Source: Sclerotiophoma versabilis (lineage: Eukaryota; Ascomycota; Dothideomycetes; Pleosporales; Didymellaceae). From it: DNA of 64,000 nt. The translations under genes and the position numbers were made by a program. The stretch lies in the NCBI GenBank assembly GCA_012274445.1, contig JAAROD010000080.1, positions 2,480,001-2,544,000 on the forward strand. Reading direction: 5' to 3'. The notes below the pieces were generated by a model. It did no database searches. It saw only the letters and a list, made by a program, of their open reading frames with translations, and was not told the DNA's origin. Positions within the stretch are counted from its first letter, which is position 1. Each line of letters starts with the position of its first letter. Shown in pieces: positions 46,596 to 58,363 of the stretch.

Positions 46596-47694
46596 GTGAT
46601 GATCAGTAGATGCGAAGTATGTCGACAAGCTCACACCGGTTCTTTGACAGTTAGGAAAAGCTAAAGATCTGGTGATGAGAAGTTGAAGGCTGAAGTGATG
46701 CAGAGCGCTAGCGAAGCAGCATTGCTGATCGTAGTTTTAAGTGCGTAGTTGTGCGTGCAACTTGCATCGGAGAAATATCGACCTTCATCACCGCTCTGTG
46801 GTACCTGGTTCCATACTCGATTCACAGCGACGATTAAACAGCTGTCGCGACTAGACCAACCACGTGGTGGTCCAACCATCCAACCATGCGGTATAACCAA
46901 CGTGACTGGGAAACGAGCCAATAAGTTGAGCATGTTCACCAGGCAGGTAATCCGATAAGATCAAGAGGGACCGACATACCGTTTGGAAGAACCCGGAATT
47001 CGAGATTATAGCCGACCCTAACCTTTTCAAGGTAGCTCAGGGTGATCTCGGAGTGATACCGCTTTCGGTTAACACATAGATAATGTATTCGGACCTCAAT
47101 TCACACCGATGTCAAGCTCGAAAGTTCCCAGCTACCTATAAACTTATCCCGTGGAACCATTGCAGGGCTTCCGACAGGGATCGGAGACACCCATGGTGTA
47201 GAAGGTGGAGACTGATGGACGCGCCCCTGTCCATCTGTCTGTCCTGACTTGCCTGTCACCCAAGCTTCGAGACCGGTACCAGCCGCAACGAGAATCAAGA
47301 AAGTTAACAGCCACAGGATGGTGAGCTGGCGGATGTGGACACCTTGAGCAAGGCGCCGCGTCATGGTTCGTTGTGGAGCACTTGAAACACGTGTTGAGAC
47401 GATTCAGCCTGCCAGGAAGGGCTGCACCAAGTCCGAACACGCGCTCTAGCTTTGCAAACTGATTGGAGATAACCACCTACAGTTCTCTAATATGATGGCT
47501 GCCTATGCGACTTGAACGCGGAAATTGGCGAAAACCAGTTTGCACGGTTCATGTGAATCTGTCCGTTGCATACTTTCAGGCCGAGATGCACACTGAGAAT
47601 ATCGAATTCGGCCGTCGGCATCGATGGCATTCAGATGGTATATTTGGTTCTACCCAAGTCTCTCGGTGACTTGAAACCGCGTTTCGTGGACGAA
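46596..47694. promoter_or_regulatory. divergent promoter between the two PKS genes
   Basis: 1.1 kb between facing-away starts, typical of co-regulated HR/NR-PKS pairs. It contains CCG-N4-CGG at 47059-47068, a possible Zn2Cys6 regulator site. A minus-strand 87-codon frame at 47101-47364 with one hydrophobic segment lies here; I do not consider it supported. Confidence 0.5.
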
Positions 47695-50600
47695 ATGTCG
47701 TCGTGTACAATTCTCCTCTTTGGCGATCAGCTGGCTTCCAAGCTGCCTGCTCTTCGCAAGTTATACGTCCTATCAAGTCCCAGACCGAGTCTCAAAGCGT
47801 TTTTGGAGGCTTCCACCGATATTTTACAGTGTCAGCTAGATGATATCCTGCCCTCCGAGCGGGATGCCTACGGCGACTTCTGTGATATCTTACAACTCGT
47901 TCGTCATTACGAGTCCTCCACACATCTGAACGAAGGGGTTGGGACCGTGCTTACCACTATCATTCAAGTGGCTGAACTCTTACTGTAGGCGACAATCCAT
48001 CCACATTTCGTCTCCGTTGTGTGTACATTGAGCAACGAGATAACTCGGATAGACTTGTAGAGAGCCAACCCTCCATCCTAGACTCAGGCAATCATACGCA
48101 CCAAGTCGGAATATGTATAGGTTTAGTTGCTGCCGCTGTTGCAGCAACGGCGAATCATGCTACCGATGTCATTACACTGGGACTTGAATGTGTTGCCATC
48201 AGCTTTAGGCTAGGCATAGAGTTGTGGCGACGCACAATGCTGATCGAGGAGTCGCCAGAATCGTGGGGATGCACCATTATCGGCATGCATCCTGACGAGA
48301 TTCAGAACCGCTTGTGGGAATTTAACCAGTCTCGTCTCTCCTTTCGACAAGCATATATTGGTGTACAGGCGGAAACGTGGTCGACGATATTTGCTCCTCC
48401 GTCTACGATACGAAGCTTGGTTGAATCGATCGAGTTCAGTCAAGCTCCGCAGTCCCGTCTACCATCAGCGATCGCAGTACATGCAGGGCATCTACCTCCT
48501 TTACCGGTTGACAAGATCGTTGGAGAAGCTCCTGCATTGCATGCGCGTACGCGCGTGGGTAGAGTCCAGTCGTCCAGCACGTGTCAGCCGTTTTCGGCTT
48601 CTAACCTTGGGGACTTGCTTTATCAAATCGTCGAAGATATCGCCCAAAAACCCCTTTATCTGGAAGCGATGATTAAAAACCTCACATCTTCACTCCAGGC
48701 CGAAGATGTTCGCGAGATCAATCTCATGCCGATCGGGCCCACACATTCAGTGTCCATCGTTCAACGCGAATTACAGCGTGGTGTCGCAATTGTTAACGTT
48801 GTACGCCCATCAAATATGGACGCCAGAAGAGAAAGCACTCGAAGTGGTTCAGGTCATGTTGCCATTGTTGGGATGTCTGGTCGCTTTCCGGATAGCGACA
48901 GCATATCCGAATTATGGGATGTTCTGCAATCAGGACGATCCACGCATAGTCGGATTCCAAAATCACGTTTTACAATTGATGATTTCTACGACCCATCTCT
49001 AGAGACTCCTATTGCAGTGGCAACTGAAATAGGGTGTTTTCTACGAAACCCTGGCGAGTTCGATAACCTGCTGTTCAATATATCGCCAAGAGAGGCCTTC
49101 CAGATGGACCCCGTTCAGCGATTGTTGCTTATGACAACATATGAGGCACTGCAAATGGCTGGATATTCGCGCAATGCAACAATATCGACACTTCAAGCCC
49201 ACATTGCCACGTTCCTTGGTCAATCAGCTGAAGAGTGGAAAGCGATCAATGACCAAGAGGGCGTAGACACACACTACATCCCAGGAACAATGCGATCATT
49301 TGCACCGGGACGTCTGAACCACTACTTCCACTGGGGTGGGGGAATTACAAGCGTAGACACAGCTTGCTCCGCAAGCGCAACAGCAATACATCTGGCATGT
49401 AAAGCGCTCCTGGCACGTGAAGTTGATACCGCGATTGCTGGTGGTGGTCATGTCTGCGTAGCGCCTGCTCTGTACTCTGGGCTGAGCAAGGGCGGATTTC
49501 TTTCCACTGGTCCTTGTCAGACTTTTGCCGACTCTGCTGACGGGTACTGTCGAGGCGAAGCAGTGGGAGTTGTCGTCCTGAAACGTCTCGAAGACGCCTT
49601 ACGAGAGGGCGACGACGTGCTAGCAGTGATTCGAAGAACTGAACGCAATAGTAATGCTGGAACCGGATCGATTACCTTTCCGTCAAGTGACGCACAAGCG
49701 GCCCTGTATCGCAAAGTGCTTCACAATAGCGGCACCGAAGCAAACGACATCTCGTTCGTAGAAATGCACGGTACTGGAACCCAGGCCGGTGACGCCGCCG
49801 AGATGAGCGCACTACTACAGACATTTGGTAGGAGCCGACCGAGGTCGTTTCCGCTGTATGTCGGTGCTTTGAAGGCAGCGATTGGCCACGCTGAAGGAGC
49901 GGCCGGAGTGTCGTCACTCATCAAGGCAGTCTTGATGCTCCGAAAACGAGCAATGCCACCTCAACCGGGTTGGCCATTCAAGCTAAACCAGAAGTTTGGA
50001 TCACTCGATGAAGCAAACGTCAGAATTTCAGATGGCGTTTCATCTCTCGAAGCCTCCGAGACCGGAATCGGGAGGTGCAAGATCATTGTCAACAGCTTTG
50101 ATGCTGCAGGTGGAAATGTCAGCATGCTAATTGAAGAAGCTCCCGAAATTAAGAGTCCTGCAAAGGAATGTGGGCGGTCTGCTCACGTCGTGGTCGTCTC
50201 TGGTCGAACTCCCAAGGCGCTTGCAGCGAACGAGGTGCGACTCAAGGAGTTTTTATCTTCGTGCCAAGACGTCGACATGGCCAGTATTGCATACACCACA
50301 ACGGCCAGAAGATACCATGAGGTTCACCGAGTTGCTTACGTCGTTTCATCAGTGCAAGAGCTGCTTGCAAAATTGGGGCGCACTGAAGGCAAGTCGTCGA
50401 CGCCAAATCGCTCTGTGGAGCCGCAGCTCGTCTTCACTTTCACAGGGCAGGGCTCAATCTACACTAGTATGGGCGCTGCTCTGTACAAGACTTCATCCCG
50501 TTTCAAGTCAATCCTGGATTCGTTTCAGAGCCTGTGCAATATCCATGGCCTTGCTCGCTTTCTCGACATCATTACCGGATCCCAGGATATATCGAATGCA

Positions 50601-53600
50601 AGTGCAAGCCAAACGCAGCTATCGCTTGCGGCGCTCGAGGTCGCTCTAGTACACTACTTTAAATCGCTGGGTGTGCGACCTGCTGTAGCTATTGGACATA
50701 GTCTGGGAGAATACGCCGCTCTGTGCACTGCGGGTGTTATTTCTGTTGCAGACATGCTCTTTCTTGTGCATACTCGTGCGGCTCTAATTGAAAAGCACTG
50801 CACGGCACATGCATACTCGATGTTGGCTGTATCAGTCTCTGTTGACTCCACAGAGGCTCTTTTACTTCAGTATCAGTCGCATTACCCATCCTGTCAAATT
50901 GCTTGCATCAACGCTCCTGTCATGACTGTCGTTAGCGGGAAAATGGAAGAACTGCAAGCTTTACAAACAACATTGAAGAATGATAGCATCCAGTCTACCC
51001 TTCTGAAGGTTCCATATGGTTTTCATTCCAGTCAAATGGAACCTATACTCGATAATTTCGAGGAGGCGGCGAAGAAGGTGCACTTTCTTGAGCCTGTCAT
51101 CCCAGTTGTGTCAACACTACACAGTGAAGTCGTCCGATTGAACGGTGTTTTCAATGCGTCATATCTTCGACGGCAGATGCGAGAGCCAGTGAACTTCCTT
51201 GGGGCCGTGCAAGCATGTGAAGAAGAGGGCCTTATCAAATCCGACACACTGGTCCTGGAGGTCGGACCACACCCCGTATGCAACTTCCTTCTGACGAAGG
51301 CATGCATGGGCATGAAGCTATCGACCTTTGCAAGCTTGCGCCAGGGCGAGGACAGTTGGAAAACCATCTCCAGCTTACTGGCTGCTGCGTATATCGCCGG
51401 CGCGCCTGTGAACTGGAGTGAGTTCCATAAGGAATGTCAAAGCTCTGTGCAGCTCCTTCAGCTGCCAACCTACGTCTTCGACTACAAGAGCTTCTGGATA
51501 CCTTATAAAACAAAAGTGAACCGGAAACCTCTTGATCGTACTGAAGACTCGACGATAGGGCCCTCTATTGGCACGCAGCTTCCATACACCTGTGTACAGA
51601 AACTTCATAGCTTTGTGGTTTATGAGGGCGGAAGTGTTGCAGCAACATTTTGCTCGAAAACCGCTCAGCCGGATCTCCGTAAGGCAATCCAGGGACACGT
51701 AGTGAATGGAGTATCTCTCTGTCCGGCGAGTGTGTTTGTCGAAATGGCGCACACTGCTGCATCCTACATTGTTCAGTCGACGGGCACTATGGGAGAGTCA
51801 TTTCATCTCGAGGTGAATGATCTGCACATGGTTCACGCTTTAGTTGTTCCCGATAAGGGCATCGAACAAGTCATTCAAGTTGAAAGCATTATGGACCCGT
51901 TGATAGAAGTAGTGTCGGTGACATTCACTTCCACGACCAGCGGAAGTCCCCCCTCCACACATGGGACATGTAAGGTTCGTTACAGCAAAGCAGCTAACAA
52001 CATACGTCAATGGGCATATTTGGACAAGCTTATCCGAAATCGCGTCAAAACTCTTATCGAAAGCTCCCAAAAGGGGCCTACCCATCGCATGTCAAAGTCT
52101 CTCTTCTATCAGCTCTTTGGAAACCTAGTGGAATATCACGAACCGTACCAGTCTATTCAAGAGGCGTACATATCTCCGGATTTCCATGATGCAGTCGCTG
52201 TGTGCAGTCTTGGAGACGATGCTGCCCACGGGCTGTTCACTTCCAACCCATACACTATGGATGGCATTGTGCATCTTTCTGGTTTCATTCTCAACGCGAA
52301 TCTTTCCAAAGAAAGAGATGTCATCCATATTTCTAATAGGATTGGAAGCTTCCAAGTTCTTCAGAATCTGTCTGCAGACACACAATATATGTGCTACGCA
52401 GCGATTCGGGAACAGACTACAAAAGGCGTCACAGTCTGTGACGTGTACGTATTTGACGAGGAGAGTCTGGTTGCTGTGTGCACTGATATCACATTTCAGA
52501 GGATGACGCGAGATGTATTCTCCATGATGATCGGCCAGCCTGACAGTTCGAGTCAGTCACCATTGTTGGAACAGTCTATTTCTCAGTCACAGCCACGACG
52601 AGGCCTGCAGAATTTCCCTTCGAGTACTCCAAAAACCGACCTAGCAGACGTGCTATTGCGAGCGATATCCGTCCGGACAGGCATAGGCTTGGAAGAATTT
52701 GAACCGTCACTTTGCTTTAGCGATATTGGGGTCGACTCACAGCTTAGCATTGCAATCATGTCGGATGTTAGAAAGCAGTCCGGCACTGATCTTCCAGCGG
52801 CCTTTTTCAACAGCTATCCAACGGTGGCTGAAGCCAAGAGGCAACTGGGTGCAATCGCGAATGCACCTTCCAGCCAAGGATCTCCACCGCCATACAAGCG
52901 CGCCACTCCACCTATCGCCTCGACTGAGAGCTCTCACTCCCACGGTCTGTCAGTCATTACGAAACCAAGTGAAGTCTTCCTTAGTATCGTAGCTGCTGAG
53001 ATAGGCATGACCGAGAGGGAACTAGCCGATATGGACGACTTTGAGTCGGCGGGCATTGACTCAATGATGAGCATCAAACTTGTGTCTCTATTCAAGCAAA
53101 AGACCGGTACGGAGCTACCTGCATCATTTTTCCAAAACCATCAAACGATAGCAGATGTCAAGGCCGAACTTGACGGTGAAATACCCATTGTCAATGAATC
53201 TGTACCGGCCCCTTTGAGTGTGGCCATTTGCACCCCGCCACCCGAACTCGAATCAAACGCGGTCCTCATTCAAGGCAAGACGACGTCCACACAACGGCCT
53301 GTGTTCATGATAGCCGACGGGCATGGTTCTGCAGATGCGTTCGTGCACCTTCCGCCGCTGCCAAACGGACAACGCCTCTATGCCTTGGAGTCGCCGTTCG
53401 TCGATGACCCGGAAGCATTTACTCTTACCATTCCCCAGCTCGCACACATATACATCAAAACCATTCGCAGACTTCAGCCCAGAGGATCCTACATAATCGG
53501 CGGTCGATCGGCTGGAGCCGCTTATGCATACGAGGTTGCGTACCAGCTAGCGCAGCAGAACGAGGTCATCTCTGGTTTACTTCTCATTGACATGCGGGTG

Positions 53601-54172
53601 CCACGGGCATTGCCTCACGCTAGATATATCGACCGCGAGTTTGTCACGAGAGCATGGGCTGTGATAGTCTCACATACCAAAGTACTGCTTGACCCGGGGG
53701 ATCTTGCTCATGCGGCTGCTACGATACGTGCGCTACACTCATACGACCCTCTGCCATTCCCAAAAGGCCAGTGTCCGAATCACAAGTACGTGTTCTGGGC
53801 AACGTTTGGAGTCAATGACAATCCCGATCAGACCCTTTCAGACAAGACCGTCATTCGTTCAGCAGCGATGGGTCCTCCGCTTCTTGGTCAGGACCTTGAG
53901 TCGGTCGGCTTGGAAGAATTTGAGGCGGAGTTCAAGTCCTGGTTCTGGGGTCACCGCGAGACGTTTGGTGCTAATGGTTGGGACACCCTATTGGGTGAAG
54001 GTGTCCAAGTACGCAAAGTAGCTGGAGGTACGTGCCTGCGTCACATGTGTTCACAAGCGCCTTCACTGACTGGTTCTTAGATCATTTCTGCATGATGGCG
54101 CCTCCGTACGTAAGCACACTAGGCACAGCGCTTAATGGCGCGGTTCTAGAGATCGAGTCTGTCGAACAGTAA
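47695..54172 (+). CDS. Non-reducing polyketide synthase SAT-KS-AT-PT-ACP-ACP-TE
   Basis: Exons 47695-47984, 48053-54027 and 54081-54172 give 2,118 residues. The ATG at 47695 begins SSCTILLFGDQ, the usual SAT opening. SAT active site GICIG (Cys118). KS Cys535 (DTACSASA). AT Ser980 (GHSLGEYAA). PT His1312 (GHVVNGVSLCP) and Asp1500 (YTMDGIVHLSGF). ACPs Ser1659 (GVDSQ) and Ser1767 (GIDSM). TE Ser1916 (GGRSAG), with the TE His2090 supplied by the last exon (DHFCMM). All catalytic residues are present, so this gene looks intact. It builds an unreduced, cyclised aromatic polyketide released by the TE. Intron 1 (68 nt, GTAGGC...GATAG) is the least certain splice. The starter may come from the adjacent reducing PKS. 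Confidence 0.93.
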
Positions 54173-54313
54173 AAGGTCTTTAGAGCTTGCAACGAGTTGT
54201 CTAAGACAGCGTTTTCACAGAATGACTAGTTCGCAATCACTAGGCATTCTTTTGTGCTGAATAGGCCTAATGCAATACTGTAGGCTTGATACATCATGGA
54301 GTACAGGACTACA

Positions 54314-56634
54314 TTATGCTGCAAGTAGCCTCCCGTCCTTTTCGTCTTGCGTTGGTAGCACATCCTCAAGCGTACACTCCAATTCAACGTCTGCTCGCTC
54401 TGCTTTCCACTGTTCCAGTGTTGTTAAAGAAGAATCAAGATCAGAGTGACCAGCTTTCAGTAGTCGCAGACGCTGCTGTACACACTGCCTCATCAAGGCT
54501 ATAGCCTCTGCACTACGACCTTGTGCTTTCCATGTCAAGGCCAGGTTGTTCATGCTGGCCAACGTATTGGGATGCTCTGCTCCAAGCTTTGTCTTGCAAG
54601 TCTCTACCACCTGCAACTGCAGCTTCTGTGCCTTAACCCATTGTCTTTGACTCATGTATATGAATGCTAGGTTGTGCATGCTGCCTAGCGTGTCTGGGTG
54701 GTCTGCCTCTAGCTTTACCTTCCGCCTCTCTAGCACTTCCACGTTTAGCTTCTTTGCCTTGTCCCACCGGCCTTGATTCTGATATGTCAACGCCAGGTTG
54801 TGCATGCTGCCCAGCGTGTCTGGGTGGTCTGCCCCCAGCTTCGTCTTGCTGGTCTCTAGCACTTGCAAAAACAGCTTCTCAGCATCATTCTATCGGCCTC
54901 CGTCTACGTATGTTGACCCAACCATTGCTATACCTTGTAGCGTGTCCTTGTGCTCTTGGCCCAGCACCTTCAGCCGCGCTTTCATTGAATTCACAGCGAA
55001 TGCCTCAGCGTCACTGAAGTTGCCTATTTTGTTCGCATACCATGCTGCACGATAGAGTAGTGTCGCCCACACTGCCCGGGACGAATCTGCCTCCGGCTGC
55101 TGTACCATAGCCGACTTGGCGTGCGTAAAGAGTGCCTGACACGCTGTCCAGTTCTCGTACTCTCCTGTCAGAAATTCTGCACAAAGATTGCTGACAAACT
55201 GTTCCTTCCACTGCTCAAGCCTACCGTTCGCTGAAAGCCAGGTGCGGGTTGCTAGCTGCACCAGCGCGTGCATCTCAAAGGTTGTGCCGTCGGTCTCAAC
55301 GGAGATGAAGCAAAAATCGTGCAGCGTCACTTTGTCATCTTCAAAATCGTTGTTGTTCGCGCTGCATTGCGATTCGTATTCGTCATTGTCGTCGGCTTCG
55401 TAGTCTTCATCTTCGTCGCTGTCTGCATCTTCTACATTACCCTGCTGCTGATTGAGTTTGGCATCGCTCCGCTTCTCTCGAGGCCGTAACACGCTCTCTG
55501 GGATCCCCTGCCGGTCGAAGAAGCTCATCAGCGAGAGCAGGTCTGCCGCTGATGGCCGTATCCGCTGGATGTGCTCGATCGAAATCTGCCACGTCACGAT
55601 GATCGAGTTTCTCGCCTCCCAGTCTCGCCGTAGCTGCCCTTCGTCGTAGTCAAGGAGGCTCGTCCGCTTACGCTCGCTCTTCCTGTAGTCGTCTAGGTAC
55701 TTTGCCAGCGAGTAACGAGGCGCTCTCTGCAAAATGTACGCCGCTGCTTGCACAATGGCGAGCGGCATGTACTCGAGTTCTGCTGCAAGCTCGGCGAGGT
55801 CACTCGTATTGCCATAGCTATCGCCCTGCGCTGCTAGCTTCTTCGCAAAGAGCGCGACTGCACTCACCTCATCCATCGGCGTAACCGCAATAACATCACG
55901 CTGCTCGACCAGCTTCAGTGCTGCCTCTTTGTTCCGCGTCGTAAAGAGGATCGAGCCATGCTCGCAGTGGGGGAGATAGTCGCGTAGCGGTCTTAACGTA
56001 GTGTTCGGGTTCTGGCTCACAGCCGGGCTTTCAAGCAGAAAGCGAGCATGGTCAAGATTGTCCAGTACAAGCAGCCATCTATGCCTGCTGTCGCGCAGCC
56101 AGTAGTGCACCAGCTCAAAGATGTTGGCCTTGGGATCCTGGCGGCCAGCGATCTTGACGCAGCTGGCGATGTCACGGAAGCTCTGCTCAAAGCGGGCGGC
56201 ATTGTTGGCGTACACCCAGAGCACCCACGTCTCAGGCGACCGCTCGCGCATGCGATAGGCACACTCGATGGCCAGCTGCGACTTGCTTTTCTGCTGTCAG
56301 CGCTTGGGCCTGGCGAGCCTGTGCGCTACTCACCCAACGCCCCCTAGGCCCACAAGCGCCGTCCGCGAGCCTGGCGTCGCGCATCTCTGACATATGTCAT
56401 CGAGCGTCGTCCCGCGTTCGATACAGTCGGCGTCGCGTGCGAACGGTGTCACGATTGATGGGCGTGGTGGTGTTTCTGGTCGGTCTGACGTGGGGCTGTC
56501 GTTAGCGCTTGCTCAGACCCCTGGGCCGCCCGCAACTTGCCTGGCGGAAGGTGCAACGTAGTGTGGACCGAGCCGTGGATAATGCCGGCTTGAACGCTGG
56601 AGTGCACGTCGCCTAGCGTTATTGTGGAGGCCAT
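54314..56634 (-). pseudogene. NLR-type NB-ARC protein with TPR (kinesin-light-chain) repeats, one in-frame stop
   Basis: Exons 56634-56541, 56484-56334 and 56285-54314 give 738 codons. Intron 1 (56 nt) starts GCAAGT (GC-AG type, branch GCTAAC) and its removal yields the usual HLPPDRPETPP linker. Intron 2 (48 nt) splits the P-loop GLGGVGKS (residues 77-84). Walker B is LLVLDNLD (Asp157). An acidic insert of Asp/Glu lies before the C-terminal repeats. TAG at 54890-54892 (codon 547) sits where TPR units have Trp (GRW), so TGG-to-TAG is likely; the frame then continues through about three more 42-residue TPR units to 54314. Fungal NLRs sense ligands through repeats and oligomerise to trigger cell death. 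Residues 13-23 carry an RHIM-like motif (see findings). Confidence 0.8.
54455..54832 (-). repeat. three 126-bp TPR-coding DNA repeats
   Basis: Units at about 54832-54707, 54706-54581 and 54580-54455 each encode a 42-residue kinesin-light-chain TPR with the motif HPDTLxSMxNLAxxYxxxG. The first two share long identical stretches at DNA level (CAGCGTGTCTGGGTGGTCTG and a near copy), which indicates recent unit duplication or concerted evolution, as seen in rapidly evolving NLR sensor domains. Confidence 0.75.
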
Positions 56635-56914
56635 TAGGGTAGCGGTAGTACAACGCGCACAGTACAGTGCGATGTCTGCGGGCGAAGCGCCAGCAGAACC
56701 TCAGCCTGGCCATCTCGGAAGCGCAGGAGTCTGACCCTTGATCAGGCTACGTCTTGTACCGTGTCCTGCCCCGCTCCACCGCAGCCTTACCAGTCCCTCC
56801 ACCTCACATGCATGAGCTTCGTGATGTTCGAGTTGCGCATACAGAGGTAACGTTGGTGGAAACAATATGCTATCAAAGATCGATGACTAGTCGTCAGCCA
56901 AAAGTATCAAGAGC

Positions 56915-57461
56915 TCAATTCCTTCCAAAGTATAACCCGCTAACGTTGCCATGGATGCTCCCAGCCCGGAAGCTGTTCTTGCTGCTCCCAAATATAACAG
57001 TCAGGAGCTGTGGTGTTTGCTGTGGTAGTGACGGTAATAACGGTGTCACTGGTTTCGCTTTGCTCGTGGTGTGTATTACAGGTATCATAGACAACAACCC
57101 TTACCCCACCATGATTGCCCCGCGGAGAACTGACAGCCACGTCTCCCAGCACAATCTCGGACACTGCACCAGCTGGCCCATAGCGGGGAACGCCGCCAGC
57201 AATACCGACTACAAGGAAGTACTTGACGTTGGGAAACCCAGCGCGCATTTTCTCAGCAAGGATCGCAGCTTGATTGAGTCCCTTTTGCCTCTGCACGCCG
57301 AGGACAACCTTGTGTGCTCCAATGCGGCCGCCCAGATAGAAGGTGTTCTGATGATGAATTTCATCCTGAGGATACTCTTCGTCAAACACAAGTCGTGCAG
57401 CTTCTTTTTCCAAGGGCAAAGGTGAGATCCACCCAATAGTGAACTGATCGTTCTTGGCCAT
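56915..57461 (-). CDS. Truncated PNP/UDP-phosphorylase-domain protein ending in an RHIM-like motif, 2 exons
   Basis: Exon 1 is 57461-57105 and exon 2 is 57007-56915 (97-nt intron, GTAAGG...CACAG, phase 0); 149 residues. Residues 1-119 match the N-terminal half of the nucleoside phosphorylase effector domain of fungal NLRs (IGWISPLPLEKEAA, VVGIAGGVPR, EIVLGDVAVSSPRGNHGG). The second half of that domain is not found. Exon 2 ends with FGSSKNSFRAGSIHGNVSGL, which shares a pattern with the N-terminus of the NLR 280 bp downstream on the same strand. Either it is a small separate effector-like gene or a relic of the original N-terminal domain of the NLR. The splice model is plausible but unproved. 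Confidence 0.5.
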
Positions 57462-58363
57462 GTTGCTGGGGAAGCCTCTTCGCAGTAGTCGTAGTAGGGT
57501 GTACAACTTTAGATCGCGCGAAGAGTAGGAGGTGTAACAGAGGTCAGGCAGCAATGCCAGCAGAGGGCAGCACTCAGCCTTGTTGCAACCCGCAATTGAT
57601 TTCTAGGATTAGACTAGGCTTTGAGATAGACGTATTCGAGTAAGCCTGTCACGTGATCGTACCCACTACCCAGACTGACGAGTCCACTATGCATGAACGA
57701 GAGCAATAGGTCCAGATTGTGTGTTCTCAAGGCCACACCTCTCTCCGTTCTAGATGTACTGCTGGATAGTGTAGTATTTAATGCATGGTTTACGCATCAG
57801 GACGCATAGCAGCTTCTAGCTTGAATAGGGTCAAATACTTCGCCTATCGACTCCACCAGAACCACAAAACAAGCGTTACAACAGTCATGGAGACTGAGAG
57901 AACCCAGTACATCCAGAAGTGGTAAGGCATAATAAGCGATGAGCTTCCACTTTCTCCACTAGGATCAAAGGGAAAAGAAGGTCATTCCAAAAAGGCGTCT
58001 TGAAGTGCAGCATTAGTCATGCTTTGTGTCATCGAAGAAAGGGCCACTTATGATGACAAAAGCAGCAAGGAAAAGGTTACCGTAACCACAGCAATCGCCG
58101 CCACTGCGGGATGTCTCTATCAGCATCTTCTCCTATACGCACTTGGACCCTGCTGTCCCTCTGGGCGGCCGCTTTGAAAGCCCGCTCGCCCAAGCCTAGG
58201 TTTCAGTGCAAAATCATGCAATAGACTCACAGGGGTAGTCTTGTTCTAAACGAAAGCATTATTTGCCTGCAATCGTTCAACCAAGCCTTCTAGAAAGCGA
58301 GAACACGCTAGTTCTATTAAGATGCAACTATTGGTAGATACCTTCTTCCAACAGCTAGCCCGC
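57462..58363. other. intergenic region, no gene recognised
   Basis: About 900 bp between the PNP-domain gene and the carboxylesterase. Short frames only. Confidence 0.5.

Noticed and set aside
47101..47364. 87-codon minus-strand frame with one hydrophobic segment between the two PKS genes
   Set aside because: It has an ATG, but no family, no Kozak-like or splice support, and it lies in the divergent promoter; it could be chance.
47985..48052. Alternative reading of the SAT region without the 68-nt intron, continuing YIEQRDNSDR
   Set aside because: It looks family-like, but a stop (TAG at 47986-47988) and the lack of an AG acceptor before that segment make the canonical 68-nt intron the better model. 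RNA-seq would decide.
56513..56713. 66-codon Arg-rich minus-strand frame over the NLR 5' end
   Set aside because: The overlapping frame from 56634 gives the recognisable NLR linker after splicing.
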